A stretch of 64,000 nt of DNA from Rhodanobacter sp. B05 (GTDB taxonomy: Bacteria; Pseudomonadota; Gammaproteobacteria; Xanthomonadales; Rhodanobacteraceae): the NCBI RefSeq assembly GCF_002001085.1, contig NZ_MUNU01000012.1, positions 1-64,000 of the forward strand. The letters run 5' to 3'. Both the position numbers and the translations under genes were made by a program. The notes under the pieces are model-generated. The model saw nothing but the letters and a program-made list of their open reading frames with translations. It did not search any database and had not been told where the DNA came from. Below, piece by piece: positions 11,808 through 21,244 of the stretch. Numbering within the stretch: the stretch's first letter is position 1; each line of letters begins with the position of its first letter.

Positions 11808-12722
11808 TCAGATCGCCTGGGCAGGATGCGCGTAGGAAATCGGCGAGACGGCCGGATCATCCTGGTAGCTGACTTCTTCCCATGCCGAGGCATCGGCCAT
11901 CAGGGTACGCAGCAACTTGTTGTTCAGTTCGTGACCGGACTTGTGCGCATGGTAGGCGCCGACGAGACTGTGGCCGAGCAGATAGAGGTCGCCGATCGCA
12001 TCGAGGATCTTGTGCTTGACAAACTCGTCCTCGTAACGCAGGCCGTCTTCGTTGAGCACGCGATAGTCATCAAGCACCACCGCGTTGTCCATCGAACCGC
12101 CCAGCGCCAGGTTGTGTTCGCGCAGCATCTCGATGTCGCGCATGAAACCGAAGGTACGGGCGCGGCTGACTTCCTTGACGAAGGAGGTGGTGGAAAAGTC
12201 GATCTCGGCACGCGAGGTGCGCTTGCTGATGATCGGATGGTTGAAGTCGATCGAAAAGCCGACCTTGAAGCCGTCGAACGGGTCGAAGCTGGCCCACTTG
12301 TCGCCTTCCTGCACCTTCACCGGTTTCCTGATGCGGATGAAGCGCTTGGCCACGTTCTGCTCTTCGATGCCCGCGGACTGCAGCAGGAACACGAACGGAC
12401 CGGCACTGCCGTCCATGATCGGCACTTCCGGCGCGGACAGGTCGACATAGGCATTGTCGATACCGAGCCCGGCCATCGCCGAGAGCAGATGCTCGACCGT
12501 GGAGACGCGTGCGTCGCCATTGACCAGCGTGGTCGACAGCCGGGTATCACCGACGTTGTCCTGGCGGGCGCGAATATCGACCGGCGGATCAAGATCCGTT
12601 CGACGAAAAACGATGCCTGTATTGGGCGCAGCAGGCCGCAAGGTCATGTACACCTTGTCACCCGTGTGCAACCCGACACCGGTCGCCCGGATGATGTTTT
12701 TGAGCGTACGCTGCTTGATCAT
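11808..12722 (-). CDS. lpxC: UDP-3-O-acyl-N-acetylglucosamine deacetylase LpxC
   Basis: LpxC catalyses the committed zinc-dependent deacetylation of lipid A synthesis. The 304-residue protein starts MIKQRTLKN and has the metal and active-site motifs [10 protein letters not shown] (His near residue 79), [10 protein letters not shown] (His/Asp near 238-242) and [11 protein letters not shown] (His near 265). The frame is open further upstream, but ATG 12722 matches the family start. It lies downstream of ftsZ on the same strand, as in most gammaproteobacteria, and appears to have its own promoter. Confidence 0.97.
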   Translation of the reverse strand: MIKQRTLKNIIRATGVGLHTGDKVYMTLRPAAPNTGIVFRRTDLDPPVDIRARQDNVGDTRLSTTLVNGDARVSTVEHLLSAMAGLGIDNAYVDLSAPEVPIMDGSAGPFVFLLQSAGIEEQNVAKRFIRIRKPVKVQEGDKWASFDPFDGFKVGFSIDFNHPIISKRTSRAEIDFSTTSFVKEVSRARTFGFMRDIEMLREHNLALGGSMDNAVVLDDYRVLNEDGLRYEDEFVKHKILDAIGDLYLLGHSLVGAYHAHKSGHELNNKLLRTLMADASAWEEVSYQDDPAVSPISYAHPAQAI

Positions 12723-13182
12723 TGTTGTTGGTACCCGTGGAGGCAGCAGCCAATCAGGTGCGGATGCTAACACAGTTTTAACCTGAGATAAAAGCAAACC
12801 GTACCGTACAGTCTGATTAAGTCTTCATGTTGCTCTCACCCATGGATGGATGAGCGTCCACTGTCTGTTTTCCCCCACCCACCGGCGGGTCGATATCGAT
12901 GCCCCGCACCAGGGACGGGAATCCGGCACGGGGCATCGAACCGGCCGCCACGGCTCATCTATGGCGACTGGCCACGCGTCAATCCCGACGCATGGTCCTG
13001 CTGCTGTGCCGCTGCAGCGACCGGCCCCTGCGCGAGGCCGGCCCGGTGTTTCACGTGCCCCAACGTCCGGGGCACCTGTGCCCTGCTGCAGACAGCCTAC
13101 CTGGCTTACAAGTACAGACTGACCAGCTTGACGAGCGATCGTTCAATGATTTCGCATCGCCTTGACCGGTGCAACCTTTCCC
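12723..13182 (-). other. ftsZ-lpxC spacer with hairpins, no gene supported
   Basis: This 460-nt region follows ftsZ and precedes lpxC. Two strong inverted repeats are visible: GTGCCCC (13055-13061) with GGGGCAC (13069-13075), and GATGCCCCG (12898-12906) with CGGGGCATC (12929-12937). Neither is followed by a T-run. The open frames here are Arg/Pro-rich and unlike proteins. The region probably holds the ftsZ 3' end and the lpxC promoter. Confidence 0.5.
12764..12772 (-). promoter_or_regulatory. Extended -10 promoter for lpxC
   Basis: On the minus strand TGTTAGCAT gives a -10 TAGCAT with an upstream TGn extension. TTTATC lies 17 nt further up as a weak -35. The predicted start leaves a leader of about 35 nt before lpxC. 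Confidence 0.45.
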
Positions 13183-14370
13183 TCAGTCGGCCTGGCGGCG
13201 GAGAAACGCCGGAATATCCAGGTAGTCGAGGCCGCTGTCAGCATGCTTTGCCGATCCCGCGGACTCGGCACGGCTCTGGCTGCCGACCATTTCCGGTTGT
13301 GCGTAATCGACCACCTCGTTACCGGTACCTGTGCGCAACACCACCGGGCGCGGCCGCATCTGCACCTGCTGGGTCTCGACCATGCGGATCGGTGGCTGGC
13401 CGCGCGAGGCGTTGGCCCGGTTGAGGCCGGTGGCCACCACGGTCACGCGCACGTCGTCCTTCATCTCCGGATCGAGCGAGGTGCCGATCACCACGGTCGC
13501 GTCCTCGCTGGCGAAGTCGTGGATGATCCGGCCGATCTCGTCGAACTCGCGCATGGTCAGGTTGGTGCCTGCCGTCACGTTGACCAGGATGCCGCAGGCG
13601 CCGTTGAGGTTGACGTCCTCCAGCAGCGGGTTCTTGATCGCCGCCTCGGCCGCCGCCTGGGCACGGTCGTCGCCGCGGGCGGTACCCGAGCCCATCATCG
13701 CCAGGCCCATTTCGGACATCACCGTACGCACGTCGGCGAAGTCGACGTTGATCAGGCCCGGGGCGGTGATCAGGTCGGCGATGCCCTGCACGGCGCCTTG
13801 CAGCACGTCGTTGGCGGCCTTGAACGCATTCAGCAGGGTGACGTCGCGGCCGAGCACGCTGAGCAACTTCTCGTTCGGCACGGTGATCAGCGAATCCACA
13901 TGCTGCGACAGGTCCTCGATGCCCTTCAAGGCAACCTGCATGCGCCGACGACCCTCGAACGGGAACGGCTTGGTCACCACGGCCACGGTGAGGATGCCCT
14001 TTTCCTTGGCCAGCTGCGCCACCACCGGCGCAGCGCCGGTACCGGTGCCACCGCCCATGCCGCAGGTGATGAACACCATGTCGGCACCTTCCAGCATCGC
14101 CTCGATGCGTTCACGGTCCTCCAGTGCAGCCTGACGGCCCACTTCGGGGTTGGCGCCGGCACCGAGGCCCTTGGTCACGTTGCCACCGAGCTGCAGGTGG
14201 GTACGCGAGCCACAGCTGGTCATCGCCTGCGCGTCGGTGTTGGCGACGATGAATTCGACGCCTTCGATGTTGGCATTCAGCATGTGCGCCACGGCATTGC
14301 CGCCGCCACCGCCCACGCCGATCACCTTGATCACTGCATTGGGTGCGAGTTTATCAATCAATTCAAACAT
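13183..14370 (-). CDS. ftsZ: Cell division GTPase FtsZ
   Basis: FtsZ polymerises into the Z-ring that organises septal synthesis. The 395-residue protein has IGVGGGGGNAV at the nucleotide site, the tubulin signature GGGTGTG near residues 107-113, a T7-loop region with NVDFADVRTVMSEMG, and a variable linker. The C-terminal peptide LDYLDIPAFLRRQAD binds FtsA and ZipA-type partners. A very strong Shine-Dalgarno (GGAGGACGGG) sits just before ATG 14370, consistent with high expression relative to ftsA. Confidence 0.98.
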   Translation of the reverse strand: MFELIDKLAPNAVIKVIGVGGGGGNAVAHMLNANIEGVEFIVANTDAQAMTSCGSRTHLQLGGNVTKGLGAGANPEVGRQAALEDRERIEAMLEGADMVFITCGMGGGTGTGAAPVVAQLAKEKGILTVAVVTKPFPFEGRRRMQVALKGIEDLSQHVDSLITVPNEKLLSVLGRDVTLLNAFKAANDVLQGAVQGIADLITAPGLINVDFADVRTVMSEMGLAMMGSGTARGDDRAQAAAEAAIKNPLLEDVNLNGACGILVNVTAGTNLTMREFDEIGRIIHDFASEDATVVIGTSLDPEMKDDVRVTVVATGLNRANASRGQPPIRMVETQQVQMRPRPVVLRTGTGNEVVDYAQPEMVGSQSRAESAGSAKHADSGLDYLDIPAFLRRQAD

Positions 14371-14494
14371 TTCCCGTCCTCCGTAGAGTTGTTGTCGTTT
14401 TAACCATGAGGGACGACTCCTGTCGGCTCATGGTGGTGGGTGGCTGTCCTTCCACCCGTGGCGACGCCTCCTGCATCACCAAAACTCGTGTCGC

Positions 14495-15727
14495 TCAGAA
14501 ATTTCTGGTCAGCCAGCCGCGCAACTTGTCGACCATGCCGCCCATGCTGCCGCCGACCGGCCCGCCGGCACGCGCGCCACCGGCGCGCGAACCATGCAGC
14601 AACAGGCCCACCCCGGTCGCATGCAAGGGACTGGAAACCACCTCGCCCAGACCATCGATCTGCTGCGGCACGCCGATGCGCACCATCTTGTGGAAGATCT
14701 CCTCGGCCAACTCCAGCGCACCTTCCATGCGCGAAGCGCCCCCGGTCAGCACCACGCCGGCCGCGACCAGGCTCTCGTAGCCGGAGCGGCGCAACTGGTC
14801 CTGCACCATCTCGAAGATTTCCTCGTAACGCGCCTGCACGCTCTGCGCCAGCGACTGCCGCGCCAGCCGACGCGGCGGCCGATCGCCCACGCTGGGCACC
14901 TGGATGGTTTCCTCGGCGTGCGCCAGCCCGGTCTGCGCGCAGGCGTACTTGATCTTGATTTCCTCGGCATGCGCGGTCGGTGTGTGCACGCCGTAGGCGA
15001 TGTCGCTGGTGACCTGGTCGCCGCCGACCGGCAGCGAGGCGGTATAGCGGATCGAGCCCTGGGTATAGATCGCGATGTCGGTGGTACCGGCGCCGATGTC
15101 GACCAGGCACACGCCCAGCTCGCGCTCGTCGTCGGTCAGCACCGCCTTGGCGCTGGCCAGCGCCGACGGCACCAGCTCGTCCACGCTCAGGCCGCAGCGC
15201 TGGATGCACTTGGTGACGTTCTGTACTGCCGCCGCCGCACCGGTGACCAGGTGCACGTTCGCCTCCAGCCGCACGCCGCTCATGCCGATCGGGTGGCGAA
15301 TGCCGTCCTGGCCGTCGATGCGATATTCCTGCGACTCCTTGTAGAGCACCTTGCGGTCGGCCGGGATCGCCACCGCGCTGGCGGCCTCCAGCACCTGCTC
15401 CAGGTCGCCCGCGGTCACCTCGCGGTCACGAATCGCCGCGTTGCCGTGCGAGTTGCGGGTCTCCAGGTGGCTACCGGAGATCGACGCGTAGACCGAGCGG
15501 ATGTCGCAGCCAGCCATCAGCTCGGCCTCCTCCACCGCGCGCTGGATCGAGTGCACGGTGGATTCGATGTCGACCACCGAGCCGCGCTTCATGCCGCGCG
15601 AGACGTGGGTGCCGATGCCGATCACGGTGATCGGCTCGCCCGGCTCGTACTCGCCGACGATCGCCACCACCTTCGAGGTGCCGATATCCAGCCCGACCAC
15701 CAGTTGCTTGTCGTTGCGCGTTTTCAT
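14495..15727 (-). CDS. ftsA: Cell division protein FtsA
   Basis: FtsA is the actin-like membrane tether that links FtsZ to the membrane and activates septal peptidoglycan synthesis. The 410-residue protein has VVGLDIGTSKV (phosphate 1), LVDIGAGTTDIAIY (phosphate 2) and VLTGGASRMEGALELAEE (adenosine motif). It ends in an amphipathic membrane-targeting helix, GWLTRNF. ATG 15727 is used; the upstream in-frame part overlaps ftsQ. The gap to ftsQ is 10 nt, and ftsZ follows after 124 nt. Confidence 0.97.
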   Translation of the reverse strand: MKTRNDKQLVVGLDIGTSKVVAIVGEYEPGEPITVIGIGTHVSRGMKRGSVVDIESTVHSIQRAVEEAELMAGCDIRSVYASISGSHLETRNSHGNAAIRDREVTAGDLEQVLEAASAVAIPADRKVLYKESQEYRIDGQDGIRHPIGMSGVRLEANVHLVTGAAAAVQNVTKCIQRCGLSVDELVPSALASAKAVLTDDERELGVCLVDIGAGTTDIAIYTQGSIRYTASLPVGGDQVTSDIAYGVHTPTAHAEEIKIKYACAQTGLAHAEETIQVPSVGDRPPRRLARQSLAQSVQARYEEIFEMVQDQLRRSGYESLVAAGVVLTGGASRMEGALELAEEIFHKMVRIGVPQQIDGLGEVVSSPLHATGVGLLLHGSRAGGARAGGPVGGSMGGMVDKLRGWLTRNF

Positions 15728-15737
15728 GGCGAGATAG

Positions 15738-16472
15738 TCATGAGCGGGTTGAACCTCCAGCATTGGCGCCGGCCACCTCGGGCCAGCGCACGGCGAATCC
15801 GTTGGTGTAGCGAAGATCGGCGTAGACAAAGCCGTCGGCATGGCCGGCCATCAGCTGCGGGTAGACGTCGAGGAAACGGTGCAGCCGGCGACCGGCCTGG
15901 TCGCGGTCGCCGATCACGATCTGCGCGCCGCTGGCGGTGCTGACGCTCCAGCTGCCACGCTCGGTCAGGGCCACGCCGTTGATCTGCAGATGCGTGCCGG
16001 CGAATGCCTTGCTGGCCTCGGCATAGAAGCTGACCACCTCGGCCAGTCGCGCGTCGGGGCCGTGCAGATCAGGCAATCCGGCCAGCTGCGCCGCACCGGG
16101 TGCGTCGAACACCAGGCCCTGCCGACTGATCAGCTGCTTGTCGTTCCAGCGGGCAAACGGCTGGCGCTCGTAGACGCGCAATTGCAGCGTATCCGGCCAA
16201 CGCTTGCGCGCCTCGACCGATTCGACCCACGGCAGCGCGGCCACCGCCTTCTGCACGGCGTCGAGATTCAGCGCGAAAAAGCCCTTGCCCAATCGCGGCA
16301 ACACCGCCGCACGGATCTCGGCGGCGCTGACATGCTTGAATTCGGCCTGCACGGTCAGCTGGGTCACCGGCCAGCGATCAGCCGCGAACCAGCCGCGCAA
16401 CAGGCCGACGATCGGCAACGCCACGAGGGCGATGGCCAGGCACCAGGCGGCGAGGCGGACGGCTCCTTTCAT
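15738..16472 (-). CDS. ftsQ: Cell division protein FtsQ
   Basis: FtsQ is the bitopic scaffold that recruits FtsB and FtsL to the divisome. The 244-residue protein has a cytoplasmic N-terminus, a single membrane span at about residues 7-26, a POTRA domain (about 38-108, with [23 protein letters not shown]) and a C-terminal FtsQ beta domain. ATG 16472 overlaps the ddlB stop by 4 nt (ATGA), which supports this start and translational coupling. Confidence 0.95.
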   Translation of the reverse strand: MKGAVRLAAWCLAIALVALPIVGLLRGWFAADRWPVTQLTVQAEFKHVSAAEIRAAVLPRLGKGFFALNLDAVQKAVAALPWVESVEARKRWPDTLQLRVYERQPFARWNDKQLISRQGLVFDAPGAAQLAGLPDLHGPDARLAEVVSFYAEASKAFAGTHLQINGVALTERGSWSVSTASGAQIVIGDRDQAGRRLHRFLDVYPQLMAGHADGFVYADLRYTNGFAVRWPEVAGANAGGSTRS

Positions 16473-17443
16473 GCGCCCTCCCGCAGACTGGTTTCGAGCA
16501 CGCGCCAGCACAGTTCCTGGTAGTCGATCCCGGCTGCCGCCGCGGCCTTGGGCACCAGCGAATGCGAGGTCATGCCGGGTGCGGTGTTGACTTCCAGCAG
16601 CCAGTGGCGGCCGTTGCGGTCGCGCATCACGTCGACGCGGCCCCAACCGGTGCAGTCCAGCGCGTCGAAGGCCGCCAGCGACAGCGTCGCCAGTTCGTCC
16701 GCTGCCGCGCCCTCGGCGCCCGGGCACAGGTATTGGGTGTCCTCGGCGATGTATTTGGCGTTGTAGTCGTAGAACGCGCCCTTCGGCACGATGTGGATGC
16801 TCGGCAGCACCTGGCGACCGAGGATCGCCACGGTCAGCTCATCGCCCTCGATCAGCGTCTCCATCAACAGGTCGCCCGGATACTGCGCGGCCAGCTCGAC
16901 TGCCGCGGCCAGGTCCGCTTCGGCAAACACCCGTGTCACGCCGACACTGGAACCTTCGCACGCCGGCTTGACGATCAGCGGGAAACCGATCCGGCGCGCC
17001 GCGGCATGCACAGCCTGCCCCGGACGCGATCCGGGGGCGCCGCGCGGCAACGCGGCAAAGGTCGGGGTCGAAAGGCCCAGCGACTGCCACACCCGCTTGG
17101 AGCGCGTCTTGTCCATCGACAACGCCGAACCGAGCACGCCCGAACCCGTGTAAGGCACGTGCAGCGACTCCAGCGCACCCTGCAGCACACCGTCCTCGCC
17201 ACCGCCATGCTGGCCGTGCAGGATGTTGAACACGCGCGCGAAGTGGCCCGCACGCAAGGCATCGAGCAGGGCCGGGATGCCATCGATCGCGTGCGCATCG
17301 ATGCCTCGCGCCTTGAGCGCGGCGAGCACGTTGCGGCCGGAATCCAGCGACACCTCGCGTTCGGCCGAGCTGCCGCCCATCGCCACCGCGACGCGACCGA
17401 ACTGTGCCGGATCCGTGATTTTGCTGGCGTACTTGCTGTTCAC
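16469..17443 (-). CDS. ddlB: D-alanine--D-alanine ligase (DdlB type)
   Basis: This enzyme joins two D-alanines using ATP for the peptidoglycan stem peptide. The 324-residue ATP-grasp protein shows [14 protein letters not shown] near residues 68-81, [15 protein letters not shown], the lysine-containing [15 protein letters not shown], and [17 protein letters not shown] at the metal site. The start is GTG 17443, which overlaps the murC stop as GTGA. Its place between murC and ftsQ is the standard dcw position. Confidence 0.96.
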   Translation of the reverse strand: MNSKYASKITDPAQFGRVAVAMGGSSAEREVSLDSGRNVLAALKARGIDAHAIDGIPALLDALRAGHFARVFNILHGQHGGGEDGVLQGALESLHVPYTGSGVLGSALSMDKTRSKRVWQSLGLSTPTFAALPRGAPGSRPGQAVHAAARRIGFPLIVKPACEGSSVGVTRVFAEADLAAAVELAAQYPGDLLMETLIEGDELTVAILGRQVLPSIHIVPKGAFYDYNAKYIAEDTQYLCPGAEGAAADELATLSLAAFDALDCTGWGRVDVMRDRNGRHWLLEVNTAPGMTSHSLVPKAAAAAGIDYQELCWRVLETSLREGA

Positions 17444-18873
17444 TTCGCTGTCCTCAGATGGCCAGCCTGCGCCAGCTCCAGTGCCGCCGCGCCGATGTCG
17501 CCGGCACCCAGCAGCAACAAGAGATCACCGTCGCGCAGCAGGCTGGGCAGGCTGTCGCGGAATTCGCGCGGATGTTCGACCAGCACCGGATCGACCTTGC
17601 CGCGTGCGCGCACCGCGCGCGCCAGCGCGCGGCCATCGGCACCGGCGATCGGCGCCTCGCCGGCCGGGTACACGTCGGTCAGCACCAGCACGTCGGCCTC
17701 GGCCAGCACGTTGGCGAAATCGTCCAGCAGGTCACGCGTGCGGCTGTAGCGGTGCGGCTGGAAGCCGACCACCAGGCGCCGCTCCGGCCAGCCGCCACGC
17801 GCCGCCGCGAACACCGCCGCGATTTCGCGCGGGTGATGGCCGTAATCGTCGATCAGCAGCACCTTGCCCTGGTCGATGGCGATCTCGCCACGCCGGTGGA
17901 AGCGCCGGCCGACGCCCTGGAAACCTTTCAGCGCACCGGCGATGGCCGCGGTCTCCACCCCAAGCTGCCAGCCGATCGTGGCTGCGGCCAGTGCATTGAG
18001 CACGTTGTGTCGGCCAGGCAGGTTGAGGGTGACCGGGAACGGCTGGCCGCCATCGGGCAACTGCAGATCGAAATGCATCTCGAAGCCCTGCTGGCGCAGG
18101 TTCAGCGCCCGCACATCGGCGTCCGCGCTGTCGATGCCGTAGCGGATCACGCGGCGATTGGTGGCTTCGGCCAGCGCGGCCACCTCGGGATCGTCCACGC
18201 ACAGCACGGCCAAACCATAGAACGGCAAACGATGCAGGAAATCGGCGAAGGCCTTTTTCACCTCGGCGAAGTCGCCGTGGTAGTTCTCCAGATGATCGGC
18301 GTCGATGTTGGTCACGACGGCAATCACCGGCGACAGCAGCAGGAACGAACCATCCGATTCATCAGCCTCGGCCACCAGATACTGACCGGTGCCGAGCCGC
18401 GCATTCGCGCCGGCCGCGTTGAGCTGGCCGCCGATCACGAAGGTCGGATCGTAGCCCGCCTCGGCCAGCACGCTGGCGGTAAGGCTGGTGGTGGTGGTCT
18501 TGCCGTGCGTTCCGGCGATCGCGATGCCGCGGCGGAAGCGCATCAGTTCGCCCAGCATCTCCGCACGCGGGATCACCGGGATGCGCGCCGCATGGGCGGC
18601 GACCAGCTCGGGGTTGTCCTGTCGGATCGCACTGGAGGTCACCACCACGTCGACGTCGGCGATGTTTTCCGCGGCATGGCCGACATGCACGCCAATGCCC
18701 AGGCCCTGCAGACGCTGCACGGTGGACGAGCCGGCGCGGTCGGATCCGGATACCGCATAACCCAGGTTGTGCAGCACTTCGGCGATGCCGCTCATGCCGA
18801 CACCACCGATGCCGATGAAGTGCACCCGGCGGAACGTGCTCATCGGATCCTGCTGTGCGGAGAGCCGGTTCAT
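17440..18873 (-). CDS. murC: UDP-N-acetylmuramate--L-alanine ligase MurC
   Basis: MurC adds the first amino acid, L-alanine, to UDP-MurNAc in the cytoplasm. The 477-residue Mur ligase has a Rossmann start ([14 protein letters not shown]), the P-loop [12 protein letters not shown] near residues 117-128, the central [13 protein letters not shown], and [16 protein letters not shown] in the C-terminal domain. ATG 18873 overlaps the murG stop (ATGA); a second possible start, MSTFRR, lies 10 codons in. Coupling favours the first. Confidence 0.97.
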   Translation of the reverse strand: MNRLSAQQDPMSTFRRVHFIGIGGVGMSGIAEVLHNLGYAVSGSDRAGSSTVQRLQGLGIGVHVGHAAENIADVDVVVTSSAIRQDNPELVAAHAARIPVIPRAEMLGELMRFRRGIAIAGTHGKTTTTSLTASVLAEAGYDPTFVIGGQLNAAGANARLGTGQYLVAEADESDGSFLLLSPVIAVVTNIDADHLENYHGDFAEVKKAFADFLHRLPFYGLAVLCVDDPEVAALAEATNRRVIRYGIDSADADVRALNLRQQGFEMHFDLQLPDGGQPFPVTLNLPGRHNVLNALAAATIGWQLGVETAAIAGALKGFQGVGRRFHRRGEIAIDQGKVLLIDDYGHHPREIAAVFAAARGGWPERRLVVGFQPHRYSRTRDLLDDFANVLAEADVLVLTDVYPAGEAPIAGADGRALARAVRARGKVDPVLVEHPREFRDSLPSLLRDGDLLLLLGAGDIGAAALELAQAGHLRTAK

Positions 18874-20006
18874 GCCGCCACCTCCAGACAGGCCTGCGCG
18901 ATCACCTGCGCTGCGTCGGGCTTGGCCAGCGTGCGCGCCGCCTCGGCCATGGCCAGCAACTGGCGACGATCGCCCAGCAGGGCGGCCAGTCGCTGCGCCA
19001 GCATCTTTATGTCCAGATCGCTTTCCTGCTTCACTTCGGCGGCACCGACCGCCACGAAAACTTCCGCGTTGCGGGTCTGGTGGTCATCCACGGCATGCGG
19101 AAACGGCACCAGCAACGCGCCCAGTCCCGCCGCCGACAACTCGGCCAGGGTCAGCGCGCCGGCACGGCAGACTGCCAGGTCGGCCCAGCCGTAGATGGCT
19201 GCCATGTCGTCGATGAATGCCGTTACCTGCGCCTCGACACCCGCACTGGCATAGGCGGCACGCGCCTCGTCCAGGCCGCGCGTACCGCATTGATGCAGCA
19301 CCTCGGGACGCTGGTCGGGATCGAGCAAAGCCAGCGCCTGCGGCAACGCAAGGTTCAGCGCGCGCGCACCGAGGCTGCCACCGAGCACCAGCAGGTGCGG
19401 CCTGCCGCGACGGTCGGCCATGCGTTGTGCCGGTGGCGGCAGCGTTGCGATCGCTTCGCGGACCGGATTGCCGACCCACTCCGCCTGCGGCAACGCATCG
19501 GCGAAACCTGCCAGCACGCGGCGCGCCAGACCAGCCAGCCGCCGGTTGGTGAAGCCCGCCACGCGGTTCTGTTCGTGCACCAGCAACGGTCGACGCAGCA
19601 GCCAGCTGGCCATGCCACCGGGACCGGCCACGTAACCGCCCATCGACAGCACGCTGCGCGGCCTGACCTTGCGCAACACCGCCAGCGACGCACACAGCGC
19701 GCGCAGCAGCATCAGCGGCGCCCGCAGGCGTGTCGCCAGGCCCTTGCCGCGCAAGCCACCGACCCGCACCGTGTGCAGCTCGATCCGCTGCGCCGGCACG
19801 ACCTGCGTCTCCATCCCGCCGACCGCACCCAGCCATGCCACCGGCACACCCTGCGCGCGCAGGCATTCGGCCACGGCCAGGCCGGGGAAAATGTGGCCAC
19901 CGGTTCCGCCGGCCATGATGAGTACGGGCCGGGGATCGGCAAGAACCGGGCGCGACCCGCTCTGGCCATTTCCGATTCCCGAATCCCGATTCCCGATGGT
20001 CGTCAT
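18870..20006 (-). CDS. murG: Lipid II synthase glycosyltransferase MurG with a repeat-derived N-terminus
   Basis: MurG transfers GlcNAc from UDP-GlcNAc to lipid I, giving lipid II, at the inner face of the membrane. The core has LIMAGGTGGHIFPGLAVAE near residues 29-47, GGYVAGPG, VHEQNRVAGFTNR, and the donor site VLGGSLGARALN. About 25 extra residues precede the core (MTTIGNRDSGIGNGQSG and onward); they are encoded by a GGGAATCGGG-type repeat. I see no ATG, GTG or TTG in frame between ATG 20006 and the first beta strand, and ATG 20006 overlaps the ftsW stop (ATGA). The extension therefore appears to be translated. Confidence 0.96.
   Translation of the reverse strand: MTTIGNRDSGIGNGQSGSRPVLADPRPVLIMAGGTGGHIFPGLAVAECLRAQGVPVAWLGAVGGMETQVVPAQRIELHTVRVGGLRGKGLATRLRAPLMLLRALCASLAVLRKVRPRSVLSMGGYVAGPGGMASWLLRRPLLVHEQNRVAGFTNRRLAGLARRVLAGFADALPQAEWVGNPVREAIATLPPPAQRMADRRGRPHLLVLGGSLGARALNLALPQALALLDPDQRPEVLHQCGTRGLDEARAAYASAGVEAQVTAFIDDMAAIYGWADLAVCRAGALTLAELSAAGLGALLVPFPHAVDDHQTRNAEVFVAVGAAEVKQESDLDIKMLAQRLAALLGDRRQLLAMAEAARTLAKPDAAQVIAQACLEVAA
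19964..19999 (-). repeat. GGGAATCGGG-type repeat inside the 5' end of murG
   Basis: Read on the minus strand this is a run of GGGAATCGGGATTCGGGAAT followed by CGGAAATGG. The same unit occurs as ATTCGGG copies at 55874-55908 and at the start of the uracil-DNA glycosylase gene (34105-34140). Confidence 0.75.
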
Positions 20007-21244
20007 GCTGCCTCCGCCTCGCGCGGCGACACCGCGGCGTTAGCGTCGGCCACGGCAACCGCCGCCGGCATGCGGGTGGTCATCTGCCGTGCATCCAGTG
20101 CGCGGGTGATCTCGAAGGTGGCGCGCAGGAGCACACCTGCCATCGCACAGGTCAGCACCATCGAGGAGCCGCCGTAGCTGATCAGCGGCAAGGTCAGACC
20201 CTTGGTCGGCAACGCACCGAGGTTCACGCCGACCGACACGATCGCCTGCATCGCCAGCATCAGCGAAATGCCGAACGCGACGTAGCCGGCAAAGCGCTGA
20301 CCCACTTCGACGCCCTTCAGGCCCAGGTACAGGCCGCGCCCCACCGCCAGCGCGAACAGACCGATCACCAGCACCACGCCGGCCAGGCCAAGCTCCTCGC
20401 CGATCACCGCGAAGATGAAATCGGTATGCGCTTCCGGCAGGTAGGACAGCTTCAGCACGCTGGAGCCCAGGCCGACTCCATCCCATTCGCCGCGACCGAT
20501 CGCCATCAGCGACTGGGTCAGCTGGAAGCCGTCGTTGAACGGATCCTTCCACGGATCGAGGAACGAGGTCAGCCGCTTCATGCGATAGCTCTCGCCGGTG
20601 GCTGCCACATACAGCAGCGGCATCAGCGGCAGGCCCATGAGAAACAGGAAGATCGGCCGCGCACCGCCCAGCCAGACCATCGCGATAGTCACCGTGATCA
20701 CCAGCACCGCGGAACCGAAATCCGGTTGCAGCAGCAGCAGGCCGACCAGGAAACCCGCCACCATGATCGGCTTGATCAAACCGAGAAACTTCGTTTCCAC
20801 ACTCTCGCGATGACGCACAAGATAGCTGGCGACGTAGACCACCAGAATGAGTTTCACCGCCTCGACCGGCTGGAAGGTGGTGACCAGCAGATTGAGCCAG
20901 CGATGTGCGCCGTTGATGCGCATGCCGAAGTGCGGCACAAACACCGCCAGCAGCAGCATGAACGCCAGGGCCAGCAGCGGAAACGCGAACTTCTCCAGCA
21001 GCTTCAGCTCCGTGCGCATGGCCAGACCGGCCGCGATCACACCCAGGCCGAGGAAGACCAGATGCTTGCGCAGGAAATAGAACGGGCCGAGATGCTGGCT
21101 GTCGGCGACCGCAATCGAACTCGACGCCACCATCACCACACCGATGCTGGCCAATCCGATCAAGGCGACCAGCAGCCACAGGTCGTAGCGTCCGCGCGGA
21201 CCGTTGCGTCGTTTGGCCTGGGTGCTGGAGTCGAAGATCGTCAT
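20003..21244 (-). CDS. ftsW: Septal peptidoglycan glycosyltransferase FtsW
   Basis: FtsW is the SEDS-family polymerase that acts with FtsI at the septum. The 413-residue polytopic protein starts [13 protein letters not shown] and has about ten membrane spans. Conserved pieces include NGAHRWL, FQPVEAVKL, LLLQPDFGSA, a loop with YRMKRLTSFLDPW, EAHTDFIFAVIGEELG and PLISYGGSS. The frame is open far upstream, but ATG 21244 shares one base with the mraY stop (TGATG). It directly follows mraY; in E. coli murD would sit between them. Confidence 0.97.
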   Translation of the reverse strand: MTIFDSSTQAKRRNGPRGRYDLWLLVALIGLASIGVVMVASSSIAVADSQHLGPFYFLRKHLVFLGLGVIAAGLAMRTELKLLEKFAFPLLALAFMLLLAVFVPHFGMRINGAHRWLNLLVTTFQPVEAVKLILVVYVASYLVRHRESVETKFLGLIKPIMVAGFLVGLLLLQPDFGSAVLVITVTIAMVWLGGARPIFLFLMGLPLMPLLYVAATGESYRMKRLTSFLDPWKDPFNDGFQLTQSLMAIGRGEWDGVGLGSSVLKLSYLPEAHTDFIFAVIGEELGLAGVVLVIGLFALAVGRGLYLGLKGVEVGQRFAGYVAFGISLMLAMQAIVSVGVNLGALPTKGLTLPLISYGGSSMVLTCAMAGVLLRATFEITRALDARQMTTRMPAAVAVADANAAVSPREAEAA

